This document shows positions 45,389 through 55,900 of a stretch of 64,000 bases of DNA, piece after piece. The notes under the pieces are model-generated. The model made no database searches, was not told the DNA's origin, and was given only the letters and a program-made list of their open reading frames with translations. How positions within the stretch are numbered: the stretch's first letter is position 1; each line of letters starts with the position of its first letter. Source of the DNA: Thauera chlorobenzoica (lineage in GTDB: Bacteria; Pseudomonadota; Gammaproteobacteria; Burkholderiales; Rhodocyclaceae); NCBI RefSeq assembly GCF_001922305.1, contig NZ_CP018839.1:1798001-1862000 (forward strand). The letters run 5' to 3'. A program made the translations under genes and the position numbers.

Positions 45389-45859
45389 ATGAATGCACGT
45401 AATACCGAAGTCCTCGACTGGCTGCGCGCGCACCACACGATGACGCTGGCAACGCAGGGCGAACAGGGGGTGTGGGCGGCGGCGGTGTTTTACGCCAGCG
45501 ACGGTTTCGACCTGTACTTTCTGTCCAAGCCGGGCGCCCGCCACAGCGGCAACATCGCGCGCGATGGGCGTGCCGCGGTGACCATCCAGGAGGACTGCTC
45601 CGACTGGCGTGAGGTCAAGGGCATCCAGGCCGAGGGCCATGTCGTGGAGCTGTCCGGCGAAGCGGCAGGGCAGGCGCGCGCGCTCTACGGGGCGAAATAC
45701 CCCGTCGTCGGCACGCTCGCCGGTGCGCCGGCGGCGATCCTGCAGGCCCTGGCGAAGGTGCACTGGTACCGTTTCGTCCCCGAGCGGCTGTATTTCATCG
45801 ACAACTCGCGCGGCTTCGGCCACCGGGACGAGATCGACTGCCGCGACGGCAGGCCATGA
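45389..45859 (+). CDS. Pyridoxamine 5'-phosphate oxidase-like flavin-binding protein
   Basis: The 156-aa split-barrel protein of the PNPOx-like family has the typical early strand pattern [19 protein letters not shown], followed by [19 protein letters not shown] and [10 protein letters not shown]. Such proteins bind FMN, F420 or heme and have diverse redox roles. The specific substrate cannot be inferred. It precedes icmF by 139 bases on the same strand. Confidence 0.75.
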   Translation: MNARNTEVLDWLRAHHTMTLATQGEQGVWAAAVFYASDGFDLYFLSKPGARHSGNIARDGRAAVTIQEDCSDWREVKGIQAEGHVVELSGEAAGQARALYGAKYPVVGTLAGAPAAILQALAKVHWYRFVPERLYFIDNSRGFGHRDEIDCRDGRP

Positions 45860-45998
45860 TCCGCGCCGCCGCCGGATGCTGGCGCGCCACATCTCCTGCG
45901 CCGTGCGCGTCCGCGGCCGTCGCCACAGCGGTGGCGAAGGCGGGGCGGAATCTCTAGGATTACGGGGAGGCACGGCTTTCTGCCCGGAGGCGACCCCG

Positions 45999-48900
45999 AT
46001 GAACGATCCGAGCGCCACAAGCAGACCTGCGGCGTACACGCCCAGGAACAAGGTCCGCTTCATCACCGCGACCGCGCTGTTCGACGGCCATGATGCCGCG
46101 ATCAACATCGTGCGCCGGCTGCTGCAGGCGAGCGGGGTGGAGGTCATCCACCTCGGCCACAACCGCTCGGTCGAGGAGGTCGTGAGCACGGCGTTGCAGG
46201 AGGACGTGCACGGCATCGCGGTGAGCAGCTACCAGGGCGGGCACGTCGAGTTCTTCAAGTACCTGATCGACCTGCTCCGGGCCCGCGGCGGCGGCCACAT
46301 CCAGGTGTTCGGCGGCGGCGGCGGGGTGATCGTGCCGGACGAAATCCGCGAACTGCACGCCTACGGCGTGGCGCGGGTGTTTTCGCCGGAGGACGGCGCG
46401 CGGATGGGGCTGCAGGGCATGATCGACCGCGTCGTCGAACGTGCCGACTTCGACCTTGCCGTGGGCGCGCCGCAGACCGCCGAAGCGATGCTGGAGGCCT
46501 TGACCGCGGGCGAGCGCGCGGCCCGCCTGCGCCACCTCGCGCGCATCATCACCGTGCTCGAAAACGGCGGCTGCGGTGCCGAGGCGAAGCAGGCGCTGTG
46601 CGCTGCCGCCGCGGCTGTCCGTACTCCCGTCCTCGGCATCACCGGCACCGGTGGCGCGGGCAAATCCTCCCTCACCGACGAGCTGGTGCGCCGCTTCCGC
46701 CTCGACTTCGACGACCAGCTCGAGATCGCCATCGTCTCCATCGACCCGTCGCGCAAGCGCACCGGCGGGGCGCTGCTGGGCGACCGCATCCGCATGAACG
46801 CGATCGCCCACGAGCGCATCTTCATGCGCTCGCTCGCCACCCGCGCCACCGCCTCGGAACTCTCGGCCGCGCTGCCCGAGGTGATCGCCGCGTGCAAGCT
46901 CGCCGGTTTCGACCTGGTCATCGTCGAGACCTCCGGCATCGGCCAGGGCAATGCCGCGATCGTCCCCTTCGTTGATCTGTCCCTCTACGTGATGACGCCC
47001 GAGTTCGGCGCGGCGAGCCAGCTGGAGAAGATCGACATGCTCGATTTCGCCGACTTCGTCGTGATCAACAAGTTCGACCGCCAGGGCGCGGTGGATGCGC
47101 TGCGCGACGTGTGCAAGCAGGTCCAGCGCAACCGCACGCGCTTCGACCAGCCGGCCGAGGCGATGCCGGTGTTCGGCACCGTGGCCGCGCGCTTCAATGA
47201 TGACGGCGTCACCGCGCTGTACCAGGCCTTGCTGCCGGCGCTGGCGGAGCAGGGCTTCGACACGGTTCCGGACGCTGCGGCGGCCCGCCTGCCGGCGGTG
47301 GCGGTGAAGGCCTCTTCCGCCGGGCGTGCGGCGGTGCCGCCCGCGCGCGTGCGCTACCTCGCCGAGATCGCGGATACCGTGCGCGCGTATCGCGCCGAAG
47401 CCGGGCAGCAGGTACGCATCGCCCGTGAGCGCCAGGCGCTGAAGCTCGCCCGGGCGCTGTTCGCGCAGGGCGAGCCCTCGCTGCCGCTGGCGGCGTTCGA
47501 TGCGCTGATCGCCGCCAAGGACGCCGAGCTCGCCCCCGCGGCGAAGGCCCTGCTCGAACAGTGGCCGGCGACCCGCGCCCGCCTTGCCGGCGCCGCCCCG
47601 CCCGATCCTGCTTCCGACGCTCCTCCCGTGCGCTCCAGCACGGACGAAGCCCGCCCCCGCCGGTTCCACGAAACCTTGTCGGGCAGCCGGATCCCCCGCG
47701 TCGCGCTGCCGCAGTTCGACGACGAAGGCGAGCTGCTGCGCTTCCTGCTGCAGGAAAACCTTCCCGGCGCCTTCCCGTTTACCGCCGGCGTGTTTCCCCT
47801 CAAGCGCGAAGGTGAAGACCCGACCCGGATGTTCGCCGGCGAAGGCGACGCCTTTCGCACCAACCGCCGCTTCAGGCAGCTGTGCGCGGGGATGGGGGCG
47901 CACCGGCTATCCACCGCGTTCGATTCGGTGACCCTGTACGGCTGCGATCCCGCGCTGCGTCCCGACATCTACGGCAAGATCGGCAACGCCGGCGTCAGCA
48001 TCGCCACCCTCGACGACATGAAGGCGCTGTACGACGGCTTCGACCTGTGCGCGCCGACGACTTCGGTGTCGATGACGATCAACGGCCCCGCGCCGGCCAT
48101 CCTCGCGTTCTTCTTCAACACCGCGATCGACCAGCAGGTGGCCCGCTTCGAGGCCGACCAGCGCCGCCCGCCGAGCGCCGACGAGTACCGCGAGATCGAG
48201 GCGCGGACCCTGGCGAGCGTGCGCGGCACGGTCCAGGCCGACATCCTGAAGGAAGACCAGGGCCAGAACACCTGCATCTTCTCGACCGAGTTCGCGCTGA
48301 AGATGATGGGCGACATCCAGGACTACTTCATCCACCACCAGGTGAAGAACTTCTACTCGGTGTCGATCTCGGGCTACCACATCGCCGAAGCGGGGGCGAA
48401 CCCGATCACCCAGCTCGCGTTCACGCTGGCCAACGGCTTCACCTACGTCGAGTCCTACCTTGCGCGCGGCATGCACATCGACGACTTCGCCCCCAACCTG
48501 TCGTTCTTCTTTTCCAACGGCATGGACCCGGAATACGCCGTGATCGGGCGCGTCGCCCGCCGCATCTGGGCGGTGGCGATGCGGGACAAATACGGCGCGA
48601 ACGAGCGCAGCCAGAAGCTGAAGTACCACGTGCAGACCTCGGGGCGCTCGCTCCATGCGCAGGAAATGGACTTCAACGATATCCGCACCACCTTGCAGGC
48701 GCTGATCGCGATCTACGACAACTGCAACTCGCTGCACACCAACGCCTTCGATGAGGCGGTCACCACCCCCACCGAAGCCTCGGTGCGGCGCGCGCTCGCG
48801 ATCCAGCTCATCCTCAACCGCGAATGGGGACTGGCGAAAAACGAGAACCCCAACCAGGGCAGCTTCATCATCGACCAGCTCACCGACCTGGTCGAAGAGG

Positions 48901-49322
48901 CGGTGCTGCGCGAGTTCGATGCGCTCGCCGCCCGCGGCGGCGTGCTCGGGGCGATGGAGACCGGCTACCAGCGCGGCAGGATCCAGGAAGAATCGCTGCG
49001 CTACGAGCGCGGCAAGCATGACGGTTCGCTGCCGATCGTCGGCGTCAACACCTTCCTCGGCCCGCAGGGGGCGGTGCTCGCTCCTGCGCCCGCGCTGGCG
49101 CGCTCGACCGAGGCCGAAAAGCAGTCCCAGCTCGCCCGCCTCGCCGATTTCCACGCCCGCCATCAGGCCGCAGCGCCGCTCTGGCTCGCCCGGCTGCGAC
49201 AGGCCGTGCTCGAAGAGCGCAACGTGTTCGAGGTGCTGATGGGCGCCGTGCGCCACTGCTCGCTGGGCCAGATCAGCGCGGCGCTGTACGAGGTTGGCGG
49301 CCAGTACCGGCGCAACATGTAG
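45999..49322 (+). CDS. icmF: Fused isobutyryl-CoA mutase IcmF with its own G-protein chaperone
   Basis: The 1107-aa fusion has an N-terminal B12 domain with cobalt ligand His31 in FDGHDAAIN and a central MeaB-like GTPase with P-loop GTGGAGKSS (Lys222) and NKFD. A linker and a C-terminal acyl-CoA mutase barrel follow (landmarks [30 protein letters not shown]). The order B12-G-protein-mutase is that of IcmF, which interconverts isobutyryl- and n-butyryl-CoA and often also isovaleryl/pivalyl-CoA. CGGAGG lies eight bases before the ATG at 45999. Confidence 0.93.
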   Translation: MNDPSATSRPAAYTPRNKVRFITATALFDGHDAAINIVRRLLQASGVEVIHLGHNRSVEEVVSTALQEDVHGIAVSSYQGGHVEFFKYLIDLLRARGGGHIQVFGGGGGVIVPDEIRELHAYGVARVFSPEDGARMGLQGMIDRVVERADFDLAVGAPQTAEAMLEALTAGERAARLRHLARIITVLENGGCGAEAKQALCAAAAAVRTPVLGITGTGGAGKSSLTDELVRRFRLDFDDQLEIAIVSIDPSRKRTGGALLGDRIRMNAIAHERIFMRSLATRATASELSAALPEVIAACKLAGFDLVIVETSGIGQGNAAIVPFVDLSLYVMTPEFGAASQLEKIDMLDFADFVVINKFDRQGAVDALRDVCKQVQRNRTRFDQPAEAMPVFGTVAARFNDDGVTALYQALLPALAEQGFDTVPDAAAARLPAVAVKASSAGRAAVPPARVRYLAEIADTVRAYRAEAGQQVRIARERQALKLARALFAQGEPSLPLAAFDALIAAKDAELAPAAKALLEQWPATRARLAGAAPPDPASDAPPVRSSTDEARPRRFHETLSGSRIPRVALPQFDDEGELLRFLLQENLPGAFPFTAGVFPLKREGEDPTRMFAGEGDAFRTNRRFRQLCAGMGAHRLSTAFDSVTLYGCDPALRPDIYGKIGNAGVSIATLDDMKALYDGFDLCAPTTSVSMTINGPAPAILAFFFNTAIDQQVARFEADQRRPPSADEYREIEARTLASVRGTVQADILKEDQGQNTCIFSTEFALKMMGDIQDYFIHHQVKNFYSVSISGYHIAEAGANPITQLAFTLANGFTYVESYLARGMHIDDFAPNLSFFFSNGMDPEYAVIGRVARRIWAVAMRDKYGANERSQKLKYHVQTSGRSLHAQEMDFNDIRTTLQALIAIYDNCNSLHTNAFDEAVTTPTEASVRRALAIQLILNREWGLAKNENPNQGSFIIDQLTDLVEEAVLREFDALAARGGVLGAMETGYQRGRIQEESLRYERGKHDGSLPIVGVNTFLGPQGAVLAPAPALARSTEAEKQSQLARLADFHARHQAAAPLWLARLRQAVLEERNVFEVLMGAVRHCSLGQISAALYEVGGQYRRNM

Positions 49323-49352
49323 CCGGGCGGCCAAGGGTAGGGGGCTGCCCGG
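49323..49352 (+). terminator. Possible hairpin terminator after icmF
   Basis: CCGGGCGGCC (49323-49332) pairs with GGCTGCCCGG (49343-49352) with one G-U wobble and a 10-base loop, directly after the stop. No T tract follows, so a Rho-dependent or stability role is possible. Confidence 0.35.
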
Positions 49353-49403
49353 GGGCGGTTAGAATGCCGTTCCGACGACTCTGCGGCAAAGACGGGCGCG
49401 ACC

Positions 49404-49808
49404 ATGAACCTCACCACTCCGGCACTGCTCTTTCCGGCGATCTCGCTGCTGCTGCTCGCCTACACCAACCGCTTCCTCACCCTCGCCCAGGTCATCCGCC
49501 AGCTCAACGCCTCCACCGATCGCGCCGCGGCCCTGGTGCAGTGCCAGCTCCCCGGACTCAAGCGGCGCATCGCCCTGACCCAGTACATGCAGGGCTTCGG
49601 CGTGTTCAGCTTCCTGCTGTGCGCGCTGTCGATGTTCGCGCTGTTCCTCGATGCCGAGCTGCCCGGCAAATGGCTGTTCGGCGCCAGCATCCTGAGCCTG
49701 ACGCTGTCGCTGGTGCTGTCGCTGGTCGAAGTGCTGATCTCCACCGAAGCGCTGTCGCTGGTGGTGAAGGATCTCGAGCAGGCGGCACGCTCGGGCGGCG
49801 GCGCCTGA
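49404..49808 (+). CDS. DUF2721 membrane protein
   Basis: The 134-aa protein has an N-terminal hydrophobic helix (LLFPAISLLLLAYTNRFL) and a pair of helices near the C-terminus (SFLLCALSMFALFLDA, ASILSLTLSLVLSLVEVLI). The ladder between them contains ALTQYMQGFGVFSFLL. This is the DUF2721 layout. Function is unknown; it lies alone between icmF and the MotA/MotB-like pair. Confidence 0.75.
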   Translation: MNLTTPALLFPAISLLLLAYTNRFLTLAQVIRQLNASTDRAAALVQCQLPGLKRRIALTQYMQGFGVFSFLLCALSMFALFLDAELPGKWLFGASILSLTLSLVLSLVEVLISTEALSLVVKDLEQAARSGGGA

Positions 49809-49863
49809 GGGGCCCCGAGGCGGGCAGGCCGCCGCCGCGACCCTTCGGGCCTGCTTCTGAAGC

Positions 49864-50970
49864 TCAGCGGCTGGTCAGCTTCAGCTCGATGCGGCGGTTG
49901 CGGGCGAGCGCTTCTTCGCTGCTGCGCGCATCCAGCGGGTGGAATTCGCCGTAGCCGGTGGCGGCCAGGCGCTGCGGCGCGATCCCCTGGGTGCGCAGGA
50001 ACTTGACGATCGCCAGCGCGCGCGCGGTGGACAGCTCCCAGTTCGACGGAAAGCGCGCGGTGGCGATCGGGCGGCGGTCGGTGTGGCCATCGACCTGCAG
50101 CACCCACGGCAGATCGGCGGGAATTTCGGCGGCGAGTGTCTTCAGGGTTTCCGCCAGGCGGGTGAGCTGGACCAGGCCTTCGGCGCTGACCTCGTCGGAG
50201 GCGGTGGGAAACAGCACCTCGCTGGAAAACACGAAGCGGTCGCCGACGATCTGGATGTCCTTGCGCTTGCCCAGCACCGCCTGCAGGCGGCCGAAGAATT
50301 CCGAGCGGTAGCGCGCCAGCTCCTGCACCCGGGCGGCGAGCGCCAGGTTCAGCTCGCGCCCGAGTTCCTCGATGCGCAGGTCCTTGTCGCGGGCGGCGGC
50401 CTCGGCCGCGGCCAGCGCGTTGTTCAGCTGCTCGAGCTGGGTGCGCACCGCGGCGAGCTGGCGGTTGAGCAGCTCGACCTGGGCGATCGCCTGCGCCGAC
50501 AGTTCGGTCTGTTCCTTCAGCCCGCGCTCGGAGGTGTCGAGCGCGCTCGCCAGGCGCGCGGCCTCGGCTTCGAGCTCGGCCTTCAGCCGCTGCAGCGCGG
50601 CGATGTCGGCGCCGAGGCGGGCGGCCTCGGTGCGCTGCGCGTCGAGGGCCGCCCGCGCGCCCTGCAGGTCGGCAGCGAGGGTGTCGCGCTCGCCCTGCGC
50701 GCTGGCGAGCGAGGCGCTGAGCTCGCCGATGCGGGCGTCGGCGCGCTCGCGGGCGGATTGTTCCAGGCTCAGGGCCTGTGCCAGCGCCGCCAGTTCGGCG
50801 TTGAGGCGGGTGAGGGCGCGGTCGCGCCCGCTGACCGCATCGGCGAGGACGAACTGGCCGATGACGAAGATCAGGATCACGAACACCATCACCATCAGCA
50901 GCGAGGCGAGGGCGTCGACGAAGCCGGGCCAGAAATCCAGCGGCCGGCGGCGGCGCGACAGCGAGGCCAT
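49864..50970 (-). CDS. MotB/OmpA-like peptidoglycan-binding subunit
   Basis: The 368-aa protein has one N-terminal membrane helix with a probable ion-binding Asp19 (FWPGFVDALASLLMVMVFV). A long coiled coil (residues about 48-220, rich in Ala, Glu, Leu and Arg heptads) and a C-terminal OmpA domain follow (VLQVDGHTDRRPI, RALAIVKFLRTQGI, RNRRIELKL). The layout is that of stator subunits such as MotB, with an unusually long periplasmic rod. It lies five bases after the MotA/TolQ-like gene. Confidence 0.82.
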   Translation of the reverse strand: MASLSRRRRPLDFWPGFVDALASLLMVMVFVILIFVIGQFVLADAVSGRDRALTRLNAELAALAQALSLEQSARERADARIGELSASLASAQGERDTLAADLQGARAALDAQRTEAARLGADIAALQRLKAELEAEAARLASALDTSERGLKEQTELSAQAIAQVELLNRQLAAVRTQLEQLNNALAAAEAAARDKDLRIEELGRELNLALAARVQELARYRSEFFGRLQAVLGKRKDIQIVGDRFVFSSEVLFPTASDEVSAEGLVQLTRLAETLKTLAAEIPADLPWVLQVDGHTDRRPIATARFPSNWELSTARALAIVKFLRTQGIAPQRLAATGYGEFHPLDARSSEEALARNRRIELKLTSR

Positions 50971-50974
50971 CGCT

Positions 50975-52069
50975 TCAGTCCGCCTTGTGGCCGCCGAGGG
51001 CGGCGGCGATGGTGCGCGACATCAGGCGCAGCTCGTTGCGCAGCTCTTCCGAGAACTGTGCGGTGGACTGCGCGCCCTGGGCGGGCGCGTGGGCGAGCTG
51101 GCGGATCAGGCCGTGGAGGTCGTCCTGCGCGCTGGACAGCGCCGACAGGTCGCGCGACTCGCGCGCGATGAGGTCGGCCAGGCGGGTGAGCTGGCCGTTC
51201 AGCTCGCCGAGCTGGTCGGCGGTGGCGCGGCGCTCGCGCTCGGATTCGGCGGCCGTGCGCTGCATGCGGTCGAGGCTCTCGGCGGTCTGCTCAAGCAGCG
51301 CCTGGACGTAGGCCGGCACGCTGCCTTCGCCCTCGATGCCCATCCCCGAAGGCAGGCGGGTGATGTGCGACAGCCACTCTTCCAGCTCGTTGTAGAAGCG
51401 GTTCTGGGCGTGGCCGGACTGGAGGTCGAGAAAGCCGACGATCAGCGAGCCGGCGAGCCCGAACAGCGAGGTCGAAAAGCTCGTCGCCATCCCGCCCAGC
51501 GGTTCGTCGAGCTTGGTCTTGAGCGCCTCGAACATCGCCACCGGGTCGCTGCCCACGCTCATCCCGCCGATGATGTCGCCGATCGAGCGGATCGTTGTCA
51601 GCAGGCCCCAGAAGGTGCCGAGCAGGCCGAGAAAGATCAGCAGCCCGATCAGGTAGCGCGACAGGTCGCGCTGTTCTTCGAGGCGGATCTGCACGCTGTC
51701 GAGGATCGAGCGCATCGACGCCGGCGACAGGTGGAACTTGCCGCGCTCGCGGCTCGACAGCAGGCGCGCCATCGGTGCCAGCAGCACCGGCCGGGACAGG
51801 CCGGCCTGTGCACCATCGCTGTACTGGAAATCTTCGATCCACAGCACTTCGCGCTGCAGCCGCCAGACCTGGCGCAGGTTCACCGCGATCCCGACCGCAA
51901 GCACGAACAGGATCAGGCCGTTGAAGGCGATGTTGGCGGCGAAGGCGTGCTTGAGCTGGGGCACCAGCACGGCGGCCACCAGGGCGACCAGGGCGAGGAA
52001 AAGACCCATCCAGGTGGTGACGTGGACGGGCTTGGTAAACGTCTTCAACGTCTGCTGTTCCAGGGGCAT
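50975..52069 (-). CDS. MotA/TolQ/ExbB-like proton channel subunit
   Basis: The 364-aa protein has an early pair of membrane helices (residues about 20-60) and later helices carrying the family signature GLLIFLGLLGTFWGLLTTI and ATSFSTSLFGLAGSLIVGF. A C-terminal tail of about 100 residues with helical, Glu-rich sequence follows. With the OmpA-like partner it forms a putative ion-driven motor. It is not a flagellar MotA (no flagellar genes here) nor ExbB/TolQ (no TonB, ExbD or Tol partner). Confidence 0.82.
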   Translation of the reverse strand: MPLEQQTLKTFTKPVHVTTWMGLFLALVALVAAVLVPQLKHAFAANIAFNGLILFVLAVGIAVNLRQVWRLQREVLWIEDFQYSDGAQAGLSRPVLLAPMARLLSSRERGKFHLSPASMRSILDSVQIRLEEQRDLSRYLIGLLIFLGLLGTFWGLLTTIRSIGDIIGGMSVGSDPVAMFEALKTKLDEPLGGMATSFSTSLFGLAGSLIVGFLDLQSGHAQNRFYNELEEWLSHITRLPSGMGIEGEGSVPAYVQALLEQTAESLDRMQRTAAESERERRATADQLGELNGQLTRLADLIARESRDLSALSSAQDDLHGLIRQLAHAPAQGAQSTAQFSEELRNELRLMSRTIAAALGGHKAD

Positions 52070-52310
52070 GTGTTCACCGTCGATCGTTCGCGGGGGCGGG
52101 CCGTCGTCGCTGCAGCCCGAGGGCCATGGTACCCGCAGCAGGGGAGAATGTGGCCGCGGCGGGTGTTGTATTCATGACGCGAGAAGCGGCCCGGCGCGGT
52201 CGGCGGCTTCTCTCCGCCGGGGGCATGCCCCTACAATGGACAAGGTCTGGGAGCGGTTGCAGCCTGGACGGCGCGAACAGGTCCGTCAGCCACAGGAGGC
52301 GCGCGAAGCG

Positions 52311-54068
52311 ATGGAACAGCATGTTGCGATTTCCGGCGTGCCCTCCGGCACGACTCCCGGCCCGGAGCCGGCAGTCGATGCCGGCGTCGCCAGCTATACC
52401 AGCCCGGAGATCCGCCGCGTGCTCGCCAACATGCGCGTGCTGGTCGCCCTCTTCGCCGCCGTCGAAGTCTCGTCCTTGTCTTCATCCTTGTCCGCCACCG
52501 GCCGCGTCGGGGCGATGGCCTACGCCGTGCTCGGCTACGCCGCCTACGCCGGCTGGCTGTGCTGGATCGAGTTCCGCGGCGACCGCCTGTTGTGGCCCCG
52601 GCTCACCGCCTGGGTCGACGTCGCCTGGATCCTGGTTTTCGCCTGGCTGGCGGCGATGCACAGCAGCCTGCTGATGCTGCTCTTCTTCCCGGTGCTGTTC
52701 GCCGCGGTGAGCTTCGGCTTCCTGTCCGGCTTGCTGGTGTCGCTGATCGCCGCCGCGCTCACCGCGGCCCAGGTGATGGTCCGGGTGCAGGACGGTGTGG
52801 CCGCCCTCCCCGAAGCGATGCTGCCGCCCGTGCTGATCCTCGTGTTCGGCCCGGTGGTCGCCGCGCTCGCCTGCGTCGGCATGCGCATCAACGAGCAGAT
52901 GACGATCGCCGAACGCCTGCTCGCGCTGCTCGACCCGCGCCTGGGGGTGGCGCGCATGGCGGATACCCTGCTGCGCACTCTCGCGCCGCGCTTCGCCGCC
53001 GACCGCGGCTGGCTGCTGATCTGGCTGCCGGGCAGCGAAGCGCGCCTGTTCCGGGTCGGTGCCGACGGCGCCTGCGCCGAGCTGCACGGCGAACTGCGTG
53101 CCACCCTGATCGATGCGCTCGGCCGTTTGCCCGCTACGGTCGCCGCCGCCCACCAGCGCACGGCGAGGCCGCGACGGTGGTGTTTCGCCGCCCACGTCGG
53201 GCTGGAACTCGCGCGCCGCCGGGCGAGCGGCGCCGCGCGCGTCCCGATGCAGCAGCTGGCCGAACTGCTCGAAGCCCGCTCGCTGCTCGCGCTGCCGATC
53301 TGCCGGCGCTCCCCGCATCCGAACTGGCTGGTGCTCGACTCGCGGCGCCGGCGCTACCGCAGCCGCGACCTCGAGCTGCTGTCGGCGGTGATGGATCCGC
53401 TGGGCCCCCTGATCGAAAACGCCGGTCTGCTCGAATGCCTCGCCGACGAGGCGATGGCCACCGAACGCGCCCGCATCGGCCGTGACCTGCACGACACCGC
53501 GATCCAGCCTTACCTGGGCCTCAAGTACGGCATCGAAGCGCTCGCCCGCAAGGCCGCGCCCGACAACCCGCTGCGGGCCGACATCCTGACGCTGCAGGAG
53601 GTCACCGTCGGCGAATTGCACAGCCTGCGCGAGCTGGTCAGCGGCATGCGCAGCGGCACGAGCGCCGCCGACAACGCCCTGGCGCCGGCGCTGCAGCGCC
53701 AGGCCAGTCGCTTCACCGAATTGTTCGGCCTCGATGTCGTGGTACGCTGCGACGCCGGACTGTCGATCGGCCGCCGCCTCGCCGCGGCGATCTTCCCCAT
53801 CGTCGGCGAGGCGCTCACCAACATCCGCCGCCACACCGGCGCCACCGCCGCGCAGATCATCGTCCACGACCACCCCCAGACCTGCGAGCTGCAGATCCGC
53901 AACGCCCACGACCCCGCCGCCGCACCGGCTGCCTTCATGCCGCGCTCGATCGCCGAGCGGGTGCACGCCCTCCACGGCAGCGTCCGCGTCGAACTGCAGC
54001 AGGCGGGGTTCACCGATCTCATCATCTCCATCCCGAAGGGCCCCGCGGCCCGAGCGAGTGCACCATGA
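52311..54068 (+). CDS. NarL-type membrane sensor histidine kinase with degenerate ATP lid
   Basis: The 585-aa kinase has a membrane region of about five to six helices (residues about 45-190) and a GAF-like stretch (about 210-370). A HisKA_3 domain follows with the phospho-acceptor His in GRDLHDTAIQPYLGL and an ATPase domain with an N box (IVGEALTNIRRHTGA). The expected DxGxG box reads RNAHDPAAAP, so the ATP lid is degenerate. The ATG at 52311 follows AGGAGG at a longer spacing; an earlier ATG at 52236 is possible. Its stop overlaps the regulator start (ATGA). Confidence 0.8.
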   Translation: MEQHVAISGVPSGTTPGPEPAVDAGVASYTSPEIRRVLANMRVLVALFAAVEVSSLSSSLSATGRVGAMAYAVLGYAAYAGWLCWIEFRGDRLLWPRLTAWVDVAWILVFAWLAAMHSSLLMLLFFPVLFAAVSFGFLSGLLVSLIAAALTAAQVMVRVQDGVAALPEAMLPPVLILVFGPVVAALACVGMRINEQMTIAERLLALLDPRLGVARMADTLLRTLAPRFAADRGWLLIWLPGSEARLFRVGADGACAELHGELRATLIDALGRLPATVAAAHQRTARPRRWCFAAHVGLELARRRASGAARVPMQQLAELLEARSLLALPICRRSPHPNWLVLDSRRRRYRSRDLELLSAVMDPLGPLIENAGLLECLADEAMATERARIGRDLHDTAIQPYLGLKYGIEALARKAAPDNPLRADILTLQEVTVGELHSLRELVSGMRSGTSAADNALAPALQRQASRFTELFGLDVVVRCDAGLSIGRRLAAAIFPIVGEALTNIRRHTGATAAQIIVHDHPQTCELQIRNAHDPAAAPAAFMPRSIAERVHALHGSVRVELQQAGFTDLIISIPKGPAARASAP

Positions 54069-54748
54069 CGACATGTACCACGAACACGATCGGCGTCTTC
54101 CTGGTCGATGACCATCGCGCCACGCTGTGGGGGCTGGAGCGCCTCATCGACAGCGCCTCCGACCGCATGCGCCTGCTCGGCAGCGCCACCAGCATCGACG
54201 AGCTGCTCGCCACGCCGGCCGCCTTCGAGGCCGACGTGCTCGTGCTCGACCTCGACCTCGGCGGCGTCGATGCCAGCCTCGCGCTGCCCGAACTGGGGCA
54301 GCGGCTACGCGCCCGCATCCTGGTGCTCACCGGTTACCGCGACCACGACGCCCAGTGCCGCGCCGTCGCTGCCGGCGCGCGCGGTGTGGTGCGCAAGGAA
54401 GAATCGGTCGAGCAGCTGCTGCGCGCGATCGAGCAGGTCCACGCCGGCGACATCTGGGTCAACCGTGGCATGATCGACGACATCATGGGCCTGCTCAAGG
54501 GCCAGCGCGCCGAGCACGACGAGCAGGACGCCCGCATCGCCGGCCTGACCCAGAAGGAAACCGAAGTCGTCGCTGCCGTGCTCCGCCACCGCGGCGCCAA
54601 GAGCCTGGTGATCGCCGAAAGCCTCGGCATCAGCGAGCACACCCTGCGCAATCACCTCACCACCATCTACCACAAGCTCGGCGTCCATGGCCGGCTCGAA
54701 CTCTACGTCTACGCCAAGGAACATCAGATCGGCGCCGCCAACCACTGA
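54065..54748 (+). CDS. LuxR/NarL response regulator, partner of the adjacent kinase
   Basis: The 227-aa regulator has a full receiver (acidic pair VDDH, phosphoacceptor Asp in VLVLDLDLGG, Lys in GVVRKEES) and a LuxR-type helix-turn-helix (LTQKETEVVAAVLRH, SLVIAESLGISEHTLRNHL). The four-base overlap with the kinase gene makes them a cognate pair. The target is unknown; the Tad pilus locus 2 kb downstream is a candidate. Confidence 0.87.
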   Translation: MTTCTTNTIGVFLVDDHRATLWGLERLIDSASDRMRLLGSATSIDELLATPAAFEADVLVLDLDLGGVDASLALPELGQRLRARILVLTGYRDHDAQCRAVAAGARGVVRKEESVEQLLRAIEQVHAGDIWVNRGMIDDIMGLLKGQRAEHDEQDARIAGLTQKETEVVAAVLRHRGAKSLVIAESLGISEHTLRNHLTTIYHKLGVHGRLELYVYAKEHQIGAANH

Positions 54749-54892
54749 GCGGTGCGGCATGGGTGGGCGCTGATAATCCCCGCACTGTCGGATTCTGCGG
54801 CGGGGGCGCTGACCATACCTGCCGGCACCCGTCTGGATGTTTTCTGTTAATGCAAATATCATTACGCGCACCCTCATCCGAACGGTCGCGCC

Positions 54893-55900
54893 ATGACATC
54901 GACACCGGCAGCGGAGCAGTACGACAGCCCGTGGAAGGACGCGCTTGAAGAAGCCTTCCCCGAATTCATCGCCTTCTACTTTCCCGACGCCCACAGCCAG
55001 ATCGACTGGCACCGCGAACACATCTTCCTCGACCAGGAGCTGCGCCAGGTCGTCCGTGACGCGGAACTCGGCCGGCGCTTCGTCGACAAGCTCGTGCGCG
55101 TGACGCGGCTCGGCGGCGGCGAAGAATGGGTCTATGTCCATGTCGAAGTGCAGGGCCGCCGCGAGACGGACTTCGCCAAGCGCATCTTCGTCTACAACTA
55201 CCGCCTCTTCGATCGCTACGATCGCCCGGTGGCCAGCTTCGCCGTGCTCGCCGACGACGATCCCGGGTGGCGGCCCGAGCAGTTCCAGATCGAAGCCTTC
55301 GGCTGCCGCACCGGCATCCACTTTCCCGTCGCCAAGCTCCTCGACCATGCCGGCGAACTCGACGCCCTGTTCGCGGACGCCAACCCGTTCGCGCTGGTCA
55401 CGGCCGCCCACCTGCTCACCCGCCAGACCCGGCACGACCCCACCGCCCGCTTCAAGGCCAAACGCCGGCTTGTGCGCCTGCTCTACGAGCGCAACTGGAG
55501 CAAGCGCCGCGTGCTGCGCCTGTTCTCGGTGCTCGACTGGATGATGCGGCTGCCCAAGGCTCTCGAGACTAAACTATGGCAGGATATCGAAGACATCGAA
55601 GGAGAACGGAAAGTGCGATACGTGACCAGCGTCGAACGGCTCGCCATCGAGCGCGGCATGCAGAAAGGGATGCAGCAGGGCATGCAGCAGGGGATGCAGC
55701 AGGGGATGCGGCAGGGCTTGGAGAAGGGCATCGTCAAAGGTGAAGGCACGATCCTGCGCCGTCAGCTCACCCGCCGTTTCGGCCCGCTGCCGCAGGACAT
55801 CCTCGATCGCCTCGCCGATGCCGACGCCGCGCAGCTGGAAGCCTGGGCCGACCGCGTGATCGACGCGGCGAGCCTCGACGAAGTCTTCGCCGGGGATTGA
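54893..55900 (+). CDS. Rpn-type PD-(D/E)XK nuclease/transposase-like protein with repeat tract
   Basis: The 335-aa protein has an N-terminal PD-(D/E)XK-like region of the Rpn/PDDEXK family. Landmarks are FIAFYFPDAHSQIDW, the DxE-type stretch EEWVYVHVEVQGRRE and FAKRIFVYNYRLFDRY. Residues about 255-275 are the low-complexity tract GMQKGMQQGMQQGMQQGM, followed by a DUF4351-like C-terminus (RRFGPLPQDILDRLADAD). Such proteins promote recombination in vitro and are often mobile or phase variable. It has no operon partner. Confidence 0.8.
   Translation: MTSTPAAEQYDSPWKDALEEAFPEFIAFYFPDAHSQIDWHREHIFLDQELRQVVRDAELGRRFVDKLVRVTRLGGGEEWVYVHVEVQGRRETDFAKRIFVYNYRLFDRYDRPVASFAVLADDDPGWRPEQFQIEAFGCRTGIHFPVAKLLDHAGELDALFADANPFALVTAAHLLTRQTRHDPTARFKAKRRLVRLLYERNWSKRRVLRLFSVLDWMMRLPKALETKLWQDIEDIEGERKVRYVTSVERLAIERGMQKGMQQGMQQGMQQGMRQGLEKGIVKGEGTILRRQLTRRFGPLPQDILDRLADADAAQLEAWADRVIDAASLDEVFAGD
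55655..55714 (+). repeat. Short tandem 12-bp repeat inside the nuclease gene
   Basis: The unit ATGCAGCAGGGG/C (Met-Gln-Gln-Gly) occurs three to four times in tandem, with related units (ATGCAGAAAGGG, ATGCGGCAGGGC) at the ends. Because the unit is 12 bases, slippage changes length without breaking the frame. Confidence 0.85.

Noticed and set aside
49864..52069. Zorya (ZorAB) defence system
   Set aside because: ZorA-type proteins have a much longer tail and are followed by ZorC/ZorD or ZorE genes, which are absent here.
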